Part shown: positions 8,323 through 16,274 of the stretch, piece after piece | How the letters are laid out: every line of letters starts with the position of its first letter | Numbering within the stretch: the stretch's first letter is position 1 | Assembly: GCA_035604335.1 (NCBI GenBank) | Contig: DATNIT010000165.1 | Coordinates: forward strand, 62,001-126,000 | Source: DASZHJ01 sp035604335 | GTDB taxonomy: Bacteria > Pseudomonadota > Alphaproteobacteria > ATCC43930 > CGMCC-115725 | Reading direction: 5' to 3' | DNA length: 64,000 bases | Program-made: the position numbers and the translations under genes | The notes under the pieces: model-generated | What the model was told of the DNA's origin: nothing | The model's database searches: none | The model's input: the letters and a program-made list of their open reading frames with translations, nothing else

Positions 8323-9954
8323 CTACCAGATCCGAGGCCGAAAATCGGGGCAGGTCAAACTGCTCAACCGTGTTGTCCGCCGCCCGCGCTGGAGCGCAGA
8401 CGGCGACCACTTGGGCGAAAGCTTCACCTTGACGACCTTGAAGACGGCGTTCTGGAAACCGACCTTCCCTTCGGCCGTGCTCATGAAATAAATCCTGGGC
8501 TCTGAGCCCGCGATACTCGGTTCTTCGGTTTCGCCGAGCATCGTGAAGTAAGAGACTGCGCGCTTGCCGTCGTCGATCGGGGGCCCGATGGGCTCCGACC
8601 AGTGGATCAGATCCGTGGAGGTTCGAATCACGATCGCGGGATGGCCGGTCGCGAAGCTTATCGAAGCCCCGAGATAAACGTCGAAGGCTCGATCGTAGAG
8701 GACGATCCCGATCCCGGGGCCTTGATAAAGAGGGGAGAATGTTCCCCCTCCGATCGACAGATCGGGAGAGACTCCCGTGCCGGGCTGACTCCATGGGTCA
8801 GGCGATGACGAGTCGTACTTCCGAAAGAGCTTCGCGACCGCGTAAGGATTTCCCGAGAGCACGGCCGAAACCAAGTCGTCATATCGTGCTCGCGCGACAC
8901 CGGCGCATTGCGCGACGGTGCAGGCTCCGGGCAGGTCCTTTCCAGAGCTGTCGAAGAAGAGGTAGACGTACGCCTGCTTTGGGTCTTGCAGCGGGTTACC
9001 CATATATCGGCCGCTTGCGTCGGCGACGACCAGCGATCCGTAACCGATGTTCCGGCTCGTGTCGGTGCCCTTCGAGGCAGTCAGCGGATCGGTGAGTTGG
9101 AGGCTCTCACCTGCGACCCTGAAGGTATTGCCTCCATCGGTCGAGACGGCCAGCCCTAGCGTCGAGTAATAGCAAGGAACTCCGCCAGCGAAAGCCGGGT
9201 TTGCGCCCCCACCGCACAATCCGTCGGCTCTCGCGGGGTTCTTCCAATGATATTCGCCTCGGAAGGTCATGAGCCATGCGCGCTTGCCGTGGTCCTCCAG
9301 GGGAATGACCTGGCCGCCGCCTGAGTAGTTGGCGTTGAAAAGCCATCCGGGGGGCCCATCGCTCCTGCCAAACAGAGCCCTGCAGCCCTCGCCACCTGTC
9401 ACCCGATCGAGCGTGCCGGTGAAGCCGAATACGCCTTCCTTGCGGGCATCGGGCGGACACTTGCCCCCGGCCCATGCGGTTCCGAGGAAGCGGTAGCGGC
9501 CCTGCCCGAGGGGAATTGCGCCAAAAGGACCGTCCGAGGGCCCTGCGACGAATCCATAACCCCAGAGCTCCTGTTGCGCCATGAACACGGTCGGCAAACT
9601 CAGCGTGTACGTAAGGTCCTTTCTCTCGGTCGGCCGCTCATCTGGGCGCCTTCCAAGCTGTGGCTGCGCCGCAAGACACGCCGCCTTGAGCTGGGGATCG
9701 ACGATCGGGAGAGGTTTAGCCGAAGCGGGCCGTGCCTGGTCTTGCATAAGGGGGGCCACGCAATCCTGCCACGGGCCCTTTCCCTCGGCGCCTCCGCCCG
9801 GAACAAAGCCCGCGCTCTCGCAGGCGACGGCGATCTTCTCGCAGGGGCCGAGCGGCCGCGGGGCCGCAGTTTGCGCGAGGGCCGCTGAGCAACCCACGTT
9901 GAGAATCACGACAGAAGCGAGGGCGGCTCCGAAAGTGCTACTGAATTTAAGCAT
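8323..9954 (-). CDS. Secreted beta-propeller-like protein of unknown function
   Basis: A 543-residue protein with a clear signal peptide (hydrophobic core ALASVVILNVG, cleavage after SAALA). An N-terminal module has paired cysteines (CEKIAVACESAGF ... DCVAPLM), a pattern I recognise from secreted proteobacterial proteins. Residues about 120-500 contain repeated strand motifs such as YYSTLGLAVSTDGGNTF and IVIRTSTDLIHWSEP, typical of sialidase/BNR-like or five-bladed glycosidase propellers. No catalytic residues can be named. Local base composition is visibly less GC-rich than the flanks, suggesting acquisition. The last 25 residues after KVKLSPKW look non-native and may be read-through of a displaced stop. 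Confidence 0.75.
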   Translation of the reverse strand: MLKFSSTFGAALASVVILNVGCSAALAQTAAPRPLGPCEKIAVACESAGFVPGGGAEGKGPWQDCVAPLMQDQARPASAKPLPIVDPQLKAACLAAQPQLGRRPDERPTERKDLTYTLSLPTVFMAQQELWGYGFVAGPSDGPFGAIPLGQGRYRFLGTAWAGGKCPPDARKEGVFGFTGTLDRVTGGEGCRALFGRSDGPPGWLFNANYSGGGQVIPLEDHGKRAWLMTFRGEYHWKNPARADGLCGGGANPAFAGGVPCYYSTLGLAVSTDGGNTFRVAGESLQLTDPLTASKGTDTSRNIGYGSLVVADASGRYMGNPLQDPKQAYVYLFFDSSGKDLPGACTVAQCAGVARARYDDLVSAVLSGNPYAVAKLFRKYDSSSPDPWSQPGTGVSPDLSIGGGTFSPLYQGPGIGIVLYDRAFDVYLGASISFATGHPAIVIRTSTDLIHWSEPIGPPIDDGKRAVSYFTMLGETEEPSIAGSEPRIYFMSTAEGKVGFQNAVFKVVKVKLSPKWSPSALQRGRRTTRLSSLTCPDFRPRIW

Positions 9955-10020
9955 CTGCCATCTCCAACGTGAAGCAGGCCCTGAGAAAAAGAAAACTCAT
10001 TGCGTCCGCGGCGCGTATCC

Positions 10021-11274
10021 TTAGCCGGACTCGGTCTGGAAGTAGGGGTCCTCGGCCGGAAGCAGCGCGAAGACCTCCTGAGGCTCGCCCACGCCGCGCA
10101 GCTCGTGGCGACCCAACGAGAGCGCGGGAATGCCGGATTGGCGGACGAACTCCGCCGAGAACACCATGGCCTTGCCGAAACGCCGGCAGAGTCTTTGCAG
10201 CCGGCTCACCAGGTTGACGGCGCGGCCGATCACGGTGAAATCGAGCCGGCTCGAGGCGCCGATGTTGCCGTAGATGACCCGCCCGACATGGAGCGTGATG
10301 CCGATCCGAAACGTGGGGGCGCCCGCGGCGGCGCGGGAACGGTTGACCTCGGCTAGATTGGCGAAGGCGGCGTTCGCCGCGGTCGCGGCGGCGAAGCATG
10401 CGGGTTTCGCGCCGCCGCGCCCGAGCGGGAAGATCGCGAGCACGCCGTCGCCGATCAGCTTCAGCACCTGGCCGCCATGGCCCTCCACCGGATGGATCAC
10501 GCTCTCGAAATAGCTGTTGAGCAGCTGGATCACCTGATCGCCGGGCAGCGTCTCCGAGAGCTCGGTGAAGCCGCGGATGTCCGCGAACAAGATCGCGGCC
10601 TCGATGACCTGACCGCTGCCGCGCGTCACCTCGCCGCGCAGCACGCGCCGGCCGGCATCGTCGCCGAGATAGGTCTTGAGTACGTTCTCGGCGATCCGAT
10701 GCCCGACGCGCGCCTCGAGGACCAGGGCGAGGTGCGGCAGAAGCGCATCGAAGAAGCCGATGTCCTCATCCCCAAACCCGTCCGGACGCTTGGTGGCCAG
10801 GGTGATGGCGCTGCTGGTGCCGTCGGTGAACGGCAGCCGCAGGGCGACGTAATCGGTCAATCCGTCCGCCTTGAGCTCGGGCAAGATGCTGAAATCAAGC
10901 ACGACCCCGGCTCTGCCGATCCGCCGGCGAAACCGCTCGGCGCCGCCGAACAGCCAATAAACCGCGCTGTTCTCGTAGGCGGCCTCGGTGCTGGCGCCGT
11001 GGTAGTGCGGAATCATCTCGGTCGACCGATCCGGAAGCCAGCGCACCGTGAAGCCGAAGATCTCCGGATGCAGCGTGCGCGCATGCACCGTGCAACGCTC
11101 GAGGGGCACCCCTTCCGCCGCGATCCGCTCGCAGACCGCCTCGAGAAACTCGGGAGCCTCGTCGATCCGCCGCGCGACGTCCACCAGCCAGTCGATCACC
11201 GGCTGAGCACGGAGTCGCGCCGCCGAGAGGCGCGGCGCGCGCCATTTATCCAACATCACCGTCATGGGTGCCAT
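10021..11274 (-). CDS. Class III adenylate/guanylate cyclase
   Basis: A 417-residue protein. The C-terminal catalytic domain starts at about residue 215: AAILFADIRGFTELS supplies the first metal Asp, KLIGDGVLAIF the second, and LDFTVIGRAVNLVSRL the substrate-binding segment. The N-terminal 200 residues are soluble and resemble the regulatory region of cyclases in rhizobia and relatives. No membrane helix is seen. The start at 11274 has AAGG 5 bases upstream; later ATGs at 11265 and 11256 or an earlier one at 11316 remain possible. The gene is divergent from nfuA. Confidence 0.87.
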   Translation of the reverse strand: MAPMTVMLDKWRAPRLSAARLRAQPVIDWLVDVARRIDEAPEFLEAVCERIAAEGVPLERCTVHARTLHPEIFGFTVRWLPDRSTEMIPHYHGASTEAAYENSAVYWLFGGAERFRRRIGRAGVVLDFSILPELKADGLTDYVALRLPFTDGTSSAITLATKRPDGFGDEDIGFFDALLPHLALVLEARVGHRIAENVLKTYLGDDAGRRVLRGEVTRGSGQVIEAAILFADIRGFTELSETLPGDQVIQLLNSYFESVIHPVEGHGGQVLKLIGDGVLAIFPLGRGGAKPACFAAATAANAAFANLAEVNRSRAAAGAPTFRIGITLHVGRVIYGNIGASSRLDFTVIGRAVNLVSRLQRLCRRFGKAMVFSAEFVRQSGIPALSLGRHELRGVGEPQEVFALLPAEDPYFQTESG

Positions 11275-11417
11275 TTCAACCTTGCCGGAACCGTGCCGCA
11301 AGTACCGACCCGGCATGGGTGCCGCGCGGTCCTATTGACCCTACTGCCCAGAGGGTTGACTTGCGGCCGCGGACAACCAACGTTGTGCGGCGATCTCTCG
11401 AGACCGGAGCCATCCCG

Positions 11418-11966
11418 ATGTTCATCCAGACCGAGCCTACGCCCAATCCCGCGACCCTCAAGTTCCTGCCGGGGCGCGCGGTCATGGACTCGGGCACGGC
11501 CAATTTCACGGAAGCGGCGACCGCCAAGAGCTCGCCGCTCGCCGAAAGCCTGTTCGCGCTCGAGGGCGTGACCGGCGTCTATCTCGGCACCGATTTCATC
11601 ACGGTGAGCAAGGCCGCCGATCTCGATTGGCTCAAGCTCAAGCCCGTGGTGCTCGCCGCCATCATGGATCACTTCACCTCGGGCCGGCCCGTCATGAGCG
11701 GCCTCGCCGCTCCCGCCGATGCGGCCGAGGACGAGGACGACGAGGTGGTCTCCCAGATCAAGGAACTTCTGGAAACCCGCGTGCGCCCCGCCGTGGCGCA
11801 AGACGGCGGCGACATCATCTTCCACAGCTTCGAGGACGGCGTGGTCTACCTGACCATGCAGGGTTCCTGCTCGGGCTGCCCGAGCTCGACCGCCACGCTG
11901 AAGGCCGGCATCGAGAACATGCTCCGGCACTACATCCCCGAGGTCCAGGAAGTCCGCCCGGTCTGA
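11418..11966 (+). CDS. nfuA: NfuA-type Fe-S cluster carrier
   Basis: A 182-residue carrier that delivers Fe-S clusters to apoproteins. The N-terminal Nfu_N domain (FIQTEPTPNPATLKFLPG at residues 2-19) is followed by the C-terminal NifU-like domain with the cluster-binding CxxC in GSCSGCPSS. The ATG at 11418 is where eukaryotic-type and alphaproteobacterial Nfu proteins begin. Candidate clients in this window include miaB, nth and the CCG-type Fe-S protein. tsaB follows after 75 bases. Confidence 0.96.
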   Translation: MFIQTEPTPNPATLKFLPGRAVMDSGTANFTEAATAKSSPLAESLFALEGVTGVYLGTDFITVSKAADLDWLKLKPVVLAAIMDHFTSGRPVMSGLAAPADAAEDEDDEVVSQIKELLETRVRPAVAQDGGDIIFHSFEDGVVYLTMQGSCSGCPSSTATLKAGIENMLRHYIPEVQEVRPV

Positions 11967-12041
11967 GCTTCCGCGTCGACCGCAAGGGACCCTTGATTTA
12001 GCGTTGCGAATTGCCGGGCTGCCGGGGAAGCTGGCGCCGGC

Positions 12042-12716
12042 ATGAACATCCTTGGCTTCGACAGCTCCGGCGGCGGCTGCTCTGCCGCTGTGCTCAGCGG
12101 CGAGCGGCTGCTCGCGCACGAAAGCGCGCCGATGCTGCGCGGCCAGGCGGAGCATCTCGTCCCCATGATCGCCCGCGTCATGGCCGCCGCCGGCCTCGGC
12201 TTCGGCGGCCTCGACCTCATCGCCGTGACGCTCGGGCCGGGCGCCTTCACCGGCGTGCGCATCGGCATCGCCACCGCCCAGGGATTGGCGCTCGCGACGG
12301 GATTGCCCGCGCTCGGCCTCGGCAGCTTCGAGACCGTGGCGGCGGCCGTGCCTGCGGCACTGCTCGAGGGCCGCGCCTTGCTGGTGGCGATCGAGAGCCG
12401 GCGGGAGGAACTCTACCTCCAGGCCTTCGACTACACGCGGGCGCCGCTGGGCGAGGGCACCCTCGTGGCACCCGATCATTGGCGCACGGCCGCGCCCACC
12501 GGGCCGCTGGTGCTGGCGGGCGATGGCGCCGCGCGGCTCCGCCCGGCGTTCGAGGGCCGCGATCTCGTGACCGCGCCAGGCCCCGGAACCGCCGATGCCG
12601 CGGCGCTCGCGCGGCTAGCGGCCGAGCGGTGGCGGGCGGGGCTCCGCACGGAGCGCCTCCAGCCGCGCTATCTGCATGCGCCCGACGTGACGCTGGCCAA
12701 GGCACCGGCGCCATGA
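12042..12716 (+). CDS. tsaB: tRNA threonylcarbamoyladenosine biosynthesis protein TsaB
   Basis: A 224-residue ASKHA-fold partner of TsaD/TsaE in t6A37 tRNA modification. It opens with LGFDSSGGGCSAAVL and carries GPGAFTGVRIGIATAQGLA around residues 66-84, the TsaB signature. It lacks the metal-binding histidines of TsaD, as expected. The stop overlaps the rimI start as ATGA. Confidence 0.94.
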   Translation: MNILGFDSSGGGCSAAVLSGERLLAHESAPMLRGQAEHLVPMIARVMAAAGLGFGGLDLIAVTLGPGAFTGVRIGIATAQGLALATGLPALGLGSFETVAAAVPAALLEGRALLVAIESRREELYLQAFDYTRAPLGEGTLVAPDHWRTAAPTGPLVLAGDGAARLRPAFEGRDLVTAPGPGTADAAALARLAAERWRAGLRTERLQPRYLHAPDVTLAKAPAP

Positions 12717-13186
12717 CTGGCTGGCGCATCGTCCCGGTGACGGTCGAGGCGCTCGAGCATGCAGCGCGACTGCACGCGCTCTGCTTTCCCGGCGAATCCT
12801 GGAGCCGCGCCGACTTCGAAGGCATCCTCCAGATCGCGGGCGCGAGCGGACATTGGGCGATCGATCCCGCCGATCCCCGGCAAATGCCCCAGGGGTTCCT
12901 GTTCGACATGCTGTTGGGCCACGCCGGCGAGATCGTGACGCTGGGGGTGGCGCCCGCGGCGCGTCGGTGCGGCGCTGGGCGCGCATTGCTCGAGGACTTG
13001 CTGGCCAGGGGACGCGCGCTGGGCGTCGCGAGCCTCACTCTCGAGGTCGCCGAGGACAACGCCGGGGCGCTGGCGCTTTACCAAACCCTCGGCTTCGAGC
13101 ACGTGGGCACCCGGCGCGGCTATTACCGCCGCCCGGACCGGAGCCTCATGGACGCGCGCCTGCTGCGCCGAACCCTGCTGCCCTGA
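12713..13186 (+). CDS. rimI: GNAT N-acetyltransferase, RimI (ribosomal protein S18 alanine N-acetyltransferase)
   Basis: A 157-residue GNAT-fold acetyltransferase. The acetyl-CoA loop is VAPAARRCGAGRALL (R-x2-G-x-G/A type, around residues 82-96), followed by LEVAEDNAGALALYQTLGFEHVG, here cut as LEVAEDNAGALALYQTLGF, the classic RimI motif. Start codon chosen at the ATGA overlap with tsaB, matching the usual tsaB-rimI pairing. Without a test the substrate (S18 or another N-terminus) is inferred from context. Confidence 0.93.
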   Translation: MTGWRIVPVTVEALEHAARLHALCFPGESWSRADFEGILQIAGASGHWAIDPADPRQMPQGFLFDMLLGHAGEIVTLGVAPAARRCGAGRALLEDLLARGRALGVASLTLEVAEDNAGALALYQTLGFEHVGTRRGYYRRPDRSLMDARLLRRTLLP

Positions 13187-13372
13187 GGGGACCTTCGGCT
13201 GGATCATCGGAAAGGCAGGTCACGCGCCGGCAGGGTTTCAGTTTGATTTTGCTGCCACTGTTGCTATCTCTACTGCCAATTCGAGACCAGCAATGTTGTG
13301 ACGGCGAGGCTCATTGCTTTGCCGGCGGCAAAAAACCATATCTGTGCGTGAAGTTCCTAAGGAAAGCCCGAA

Positions 13373-13792
13373 ATGTCCGATACCGCGAACACTAAAGAAC
13401 TCCTGACCTTGACCACCGAGATCGTCGCCGCGCATGTCTCGAAGAACACCGTCGCGGCGGCGGATTTGCCTCAGCTGATCAGTCAAGTCTATCAATCGCT
13501 GGCCAATGTCGGCAAAGGCCAGGCTCAGACCACCGAGCGCCCCGACCCCGCGGTGCCGATCAAGAAGTCGATCCATCCCGACTATCTCGTCTGCCTGGAG
13601 GACGGCAAGAAGCTCAAGATGCTCAAGCGGCATCTCAAAACAGCGTACAACATGACCCCCGAGCAGTACCGCGATCGCTGGAATTTGGCGCCGGATTACC
13701 CCATGGTGGCGCCCAATTACGCCCGCCAGCGCTCGCGCCTCGCCAAGGAGATCGGGCTCGGCACCAGAGGCAGAAAATCGAGCGCTGCCTGA
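13373..13792 (+). CDS. MucR/Ros family transcriptional regulator
   Basis: A 139-residue regulator of the alphaproteobacterial MucR/Ros family, which binds AT-rich promoters and controls surface polysaccharide, motility and cell-cycle genes. The conserved core HPDYLVCLEDGKKLKMLKRH lies at residues 68-87, followed by YNMTPEQYRDRWNL. The classic zinc set is incomplete: Cys74 is present but the partner Cys is Asp77, and after His87 the second His is absent (KTAYN). Zinc-free members exist in Mesorhizobium. A 186-base, relatively AT-rich leader and an AAGGAAAG ribosome binding site precede it. Confidence 0.92.
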   Translation: MSDTANTKELLTLTTEIVAAHVSKNTVAAADLPQLISQVYQSLANVGKGQAQTTERPDPAVPIKKSIHPDYLVCLEDGKKLKMLKRHLKTAYNMTPEQYRDRWNLAPDYPMVAPNYARQRSRLAKEIGLGTRGRKSSAA

Positions 13793-14013
13793 TACTTAGC
13801 CAGTTCCACGCGTGCCCCCGGTACGGCGTCATAGGACGGTCAGGACAGTTCGGATATACTGGCTCGACCGGGGCTTTCGACTCGGTGTCGCGGGAGGATG
13901 GCCATCCGCGGCGGAACCGGGTCGCCAGCAAGACGGCCTTGCGCTCCCGGTGCGCGTCGCCCATCGCCCCGTGGGCGCGCCGTCGGCTTGCTAGGGAGGC
14001 GGGACCAACCGCA

Positions 14014-14448
14014 ATGCCATCGCGCCTGGAACGGCTCTGCCACGACAAGGGTCTCAAGATGACGGAGCAGCGGCGCATCATTGCGCGCGTGCTCTCCGAT
14101 TCCTCCGACCACCCCGATGTCGAGAGCGTGCACCGCCGGGCCGCCGAGATCGACCCCCATATCAGCATCGCCACGGTCTATCGCACCGTGCGGCTTTTCG
14201 AGGAGGCGAACATCCTGGCGCGGCATGATTTCGGCGACGGGCGGTCGCGCTACGAGGAGATGCCCAGCGATCACCACGATCATCTGATCGATCTGCAGAC
14301 GGGCCGGGTGATCGAGTTCAAGAACGAGGTCATCGAGCGTCTGCAGCGCCAGGTGGCCGAGCAGCTTGGCTTTCGCCTGGTCGACCATCGCCTCGAGCTC
14401 TACGCGGTCCCGCTCGAGAGCAAGCCCGGTCGCGCCGCCGGAAAATGA
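14014..14448 (+). CDS. fur: Fur-family metal regulator (Fur or Mur)
   Basis: A 144-residue metalloregulator: winged helix at residues 1-80 (ATVYRTVRLFEE) and dimer/metal domain after it. Likely ligands are His33, Glu81, His87, His88, His90, Glu101 and His125. It has no CxxC zinc pair, and the LIDLQTGRVIEF segment replaces the cysteine-bearing one of gamma Fur. This matches alphaproteobacterial Fur/Mur, which in rhizobia senses manganese more than iron. The ATG at 14014 gives the family's normal N-terminus. Fur versus Mur cannot be settled by sequence alone. Confidence 0.93.
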   Translation: MPSRLERLCHDKGLKMTEQRRIIARVLSDSSDHPDVESVHRRAAEIDPHISIATVYRTVRLFEEANILARHDFGDGRSRYEEMPSDHHDHLIDLQTGRVIEFKNEVIERLQRQVAEQLGFRLVDHRLELYAVPLESKPGRAAGK

Positions 14449-14534
14449 ACCGCCATGGCCGGCGCGCCCAGACCGACTTTTGCATGTTCGCGATTGGCCC
14501 TACGGCCGATTGAGCCCAGCCTCGAGGGGGACTC

Positions 14535-15377
14535 ATGAGCAACCTGCAGTTCGAGTCGTTGGTCACCGCCGCAGAGCGCCCGCGCGCGCTGGACATTCGC
14601 TCGGGCACGCTCGCGGTGCGCCTGGCGGAGAGACCGGGCGAGGTCGCGGCCTCCCAGGCGCTCCGCTACCGCGTCTTCTACGAGGAAATGGGTGCCGAGC
14701 CTACGCCGGAAATGGCGCGGGCCCGGCGCGATTTCGATGACTTCGACGACGTCGCGGATCATCTCCTGGTGATCGATCACGCCCGCGGCACGGGCCCGCA
14801 GTCCGTGATCGGAACCTATCGCTTGATCCGCCGGAGCGCCGCCGAGCGCGTCGGTCGTTTCTACTCCGCCGAGGAGTACGACATCTCCACGATGGTGGCC
14901 TATCCCGGCGAGATCCTGGAGCTCGGCCGCTCTTGCGTCGATGCGTCCGCGCGCAATCGGCCGACCATGCAACTTCTGTGGCGCGGCATCGCGGCCTACG
15001 TGTTCCATCACCAGATCGACCTGATGTTCGGCTGCGCGAGCCTGCCCGGCACCGATCCCGAGGGGCTGGCGGTACCGCTGAGCTACCTTTATTACCACCA
15101 CCTGGCGCCGCCCGCGCTCCGCCCCCGCGCTCTGGCGGCGCGCTATGTCGACATGCGCCGCATCGCGACCACTGCGATCGAGCCCGCCAAGGCGCTCGCG
15201 GAGCTGCCGCCTTTGATCAAGGGTTATCTGCGACTCGGCGGGTTCGTCGGCGACGGCGCGGTGATCGACCGGCAATTCAACACGACCGACGTCTCGATCG
15301 TGGTGAAAACCGACCTCATCACCGACAAGTACTATCGCCACTACGAGCGGCAGACGCGCGAGGCGAGCACGCTTTGA
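14535..15377 (+). CDS. olsB: L-ornithine N-alpha-acyltransferase (OlsB-type, GNAT fold)
   Basis: It transfers a 3-hydroxyacyl chain from acyl carrier protein to ornithine, giving lyso-ornithine lipid. The 280-residue protein shows LRYRVFYEEMGAE near residue 45, DHLLVIDH, GTYRLIRR and ELGRSCVD, the conserved order for this family. GAGGGGGA sits just before the ATG. The gene lies 86 bases after fur and 19 bases before the O-acyltransferase, so an olsB-olsA operon is clear. Confidence 0.9.
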   Translation: MSNLQFESLVTAAERPRALDIRSGTLAVRLAERPGEVAASQALRYRVFYEEMGAEPTPEMARARRDFDDFDDVADHLLVIDHARGTGPQSVIGTYRLIRRSAAERVGRFYSAEEYDISTMVAYPGEILELGRSCVDASARNRPTMQLLWRGIAAYVFHHQIDLMFGCASLPGTDPEGLAVPLSYLYYHHLAPPALRPRALAARYVDMRRIATTAIEPAKALAELPPLIKGYLRLGGFVGDGAVIDRQFNTTDVSIVVKTDLITDKYYRHYERQTREASTL

Positions 15378-15396
15378 TGCCGACCGTTTCGATCCC

Positions 15397-16269
15397 ATGA
15401 GCGCGTTTTTCCTGCGACTGAAGCGGCTCTTTCTCTACGTGTGCCTGACGTTGCCGCTGATGCCGGTGCAAGCCCTCCTGCTGCTCGCTCGCTCGCCGCT
15501 CGCGGAGCGGCTGCCGCGCGCCTATCATGCGCTCGCCGGCCGCATCCTCGGCTTCGACACCACCGTGATCGGCACGCCCTCGCCGCTACGGCCGACGCTC
15601 TTCGTGGTCAATCACTCGTCTTACGTCGACATCGAGATCCTCGGCGGCGTGATCGACGCCTCTTTCATCGCCAAGAGCGAGGTCAAGCGCTGGCCCCTGT
15701 TCGGCTGGCTCGCGCGCCTGCAGCGCACGGTGTTCGTCGACCGCCGCGCGCACACGACGCACCGCCAGCGGGATGTCATCGTCGAGCGGCTCAAGGAAGG
15801 CGGCCGGCTGATCCTGTTCCCCGAGGGCACCAGCGACGACGGCAGCCGCGTCCTGCCCTTCAAGAGCGCGCTCTTCGCCGCGGTGCACGGCGCCCATCTC
15901 GAGCATCCCATCACCGTGCAGCCGGTCTCGATCGCCTACGTGACGCTGGACGGCATGCCGATCGGCCGGTTCTACCGCCCGTTCTTCGCGTGGTATGGCG
16001 ACATGGACATGGCGTCCCATCTCTGGGCCATGGTGGGACTGGGCCGGGTCGGCGTCACCGTCGAGTTCCACGCGCCCGTAAGCATCGAGGCCTTTTCCAC
16101 GCGCAAGGCGCTGGCGGAGCATTGCTGGCGGGTGGTGTCCGCCGGGGTCGCCTCCGCGATCGCGGGCCGGCCGCAGCCCGTCGAGCCGACCGGAGCCGTG
16201 CGGCCGCCGCCACCGCCTCAGCAGGAGCCCATGCCCGCTGTCGCCGCCGAAGCGGCCGCAGGCGGCTGA
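15397..16269 (+). CDS. olsA: Lyso-ornithine lipid O-acyltransferase (PlsC family)
   Basis: A 290-residue acyltransferase with an N-terminal membrane helix (residues 11-32), the catalytic NHSSYVD box (Asn72, His73, Asp78) and FPEGTS near residue 145. It would add the second acyl chain to lyso-ornithine lipid; as a PlsC-family protein it could instead make phosphatidic acid, but adjacency to olsB favours OlsA. A proline-rich and alanine-rich C-terminal tail of about 30 residues follows the domain. miaB starts 5 bases downstream. Confidence 0.88.
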   Translation: MSAFFLRLKRLFLYVCLTLPLMPVQALLLLARSPLAERLPRAYHALAGRILGFDTTVIGTPSPLRPTLFVVNHSSYVDIEILGGVIDASFIAKSEVKRWPLFGWLARLQRTVFVDRRAHTTHRQRDVIVERLKEGGRLILFPEGTSDDGSRVLPFKSALFAAVHGAHLEHPITVQPVSIAYVTLDGMPIGRFYRPFFAWYGDMDMASHLWAMVGLGRVGVTVEFHAPVSIEAFSTRKALAEHCWRVVSAGVASAIAGRPQPVEPTGAVRPPPPPQQEPMPAVAAEAAAGG

Positions 16270-16274
16270 CGACC

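Noticed and set aside
8615..8640. GGTTCGAATC motif resembling a tRNA T-arm
   Set aside because: It lies inside the secreted-protein gene and no acceptor stem, D-arm or anticodon stem can be built around it.
11275..11417. A divergent promoter pair between the cyclase and nfuA genes
   Set aside because: TTGAC-like boxes are visible but without acceptable -10 partners at proper spacing, so I do not call specific promoters.
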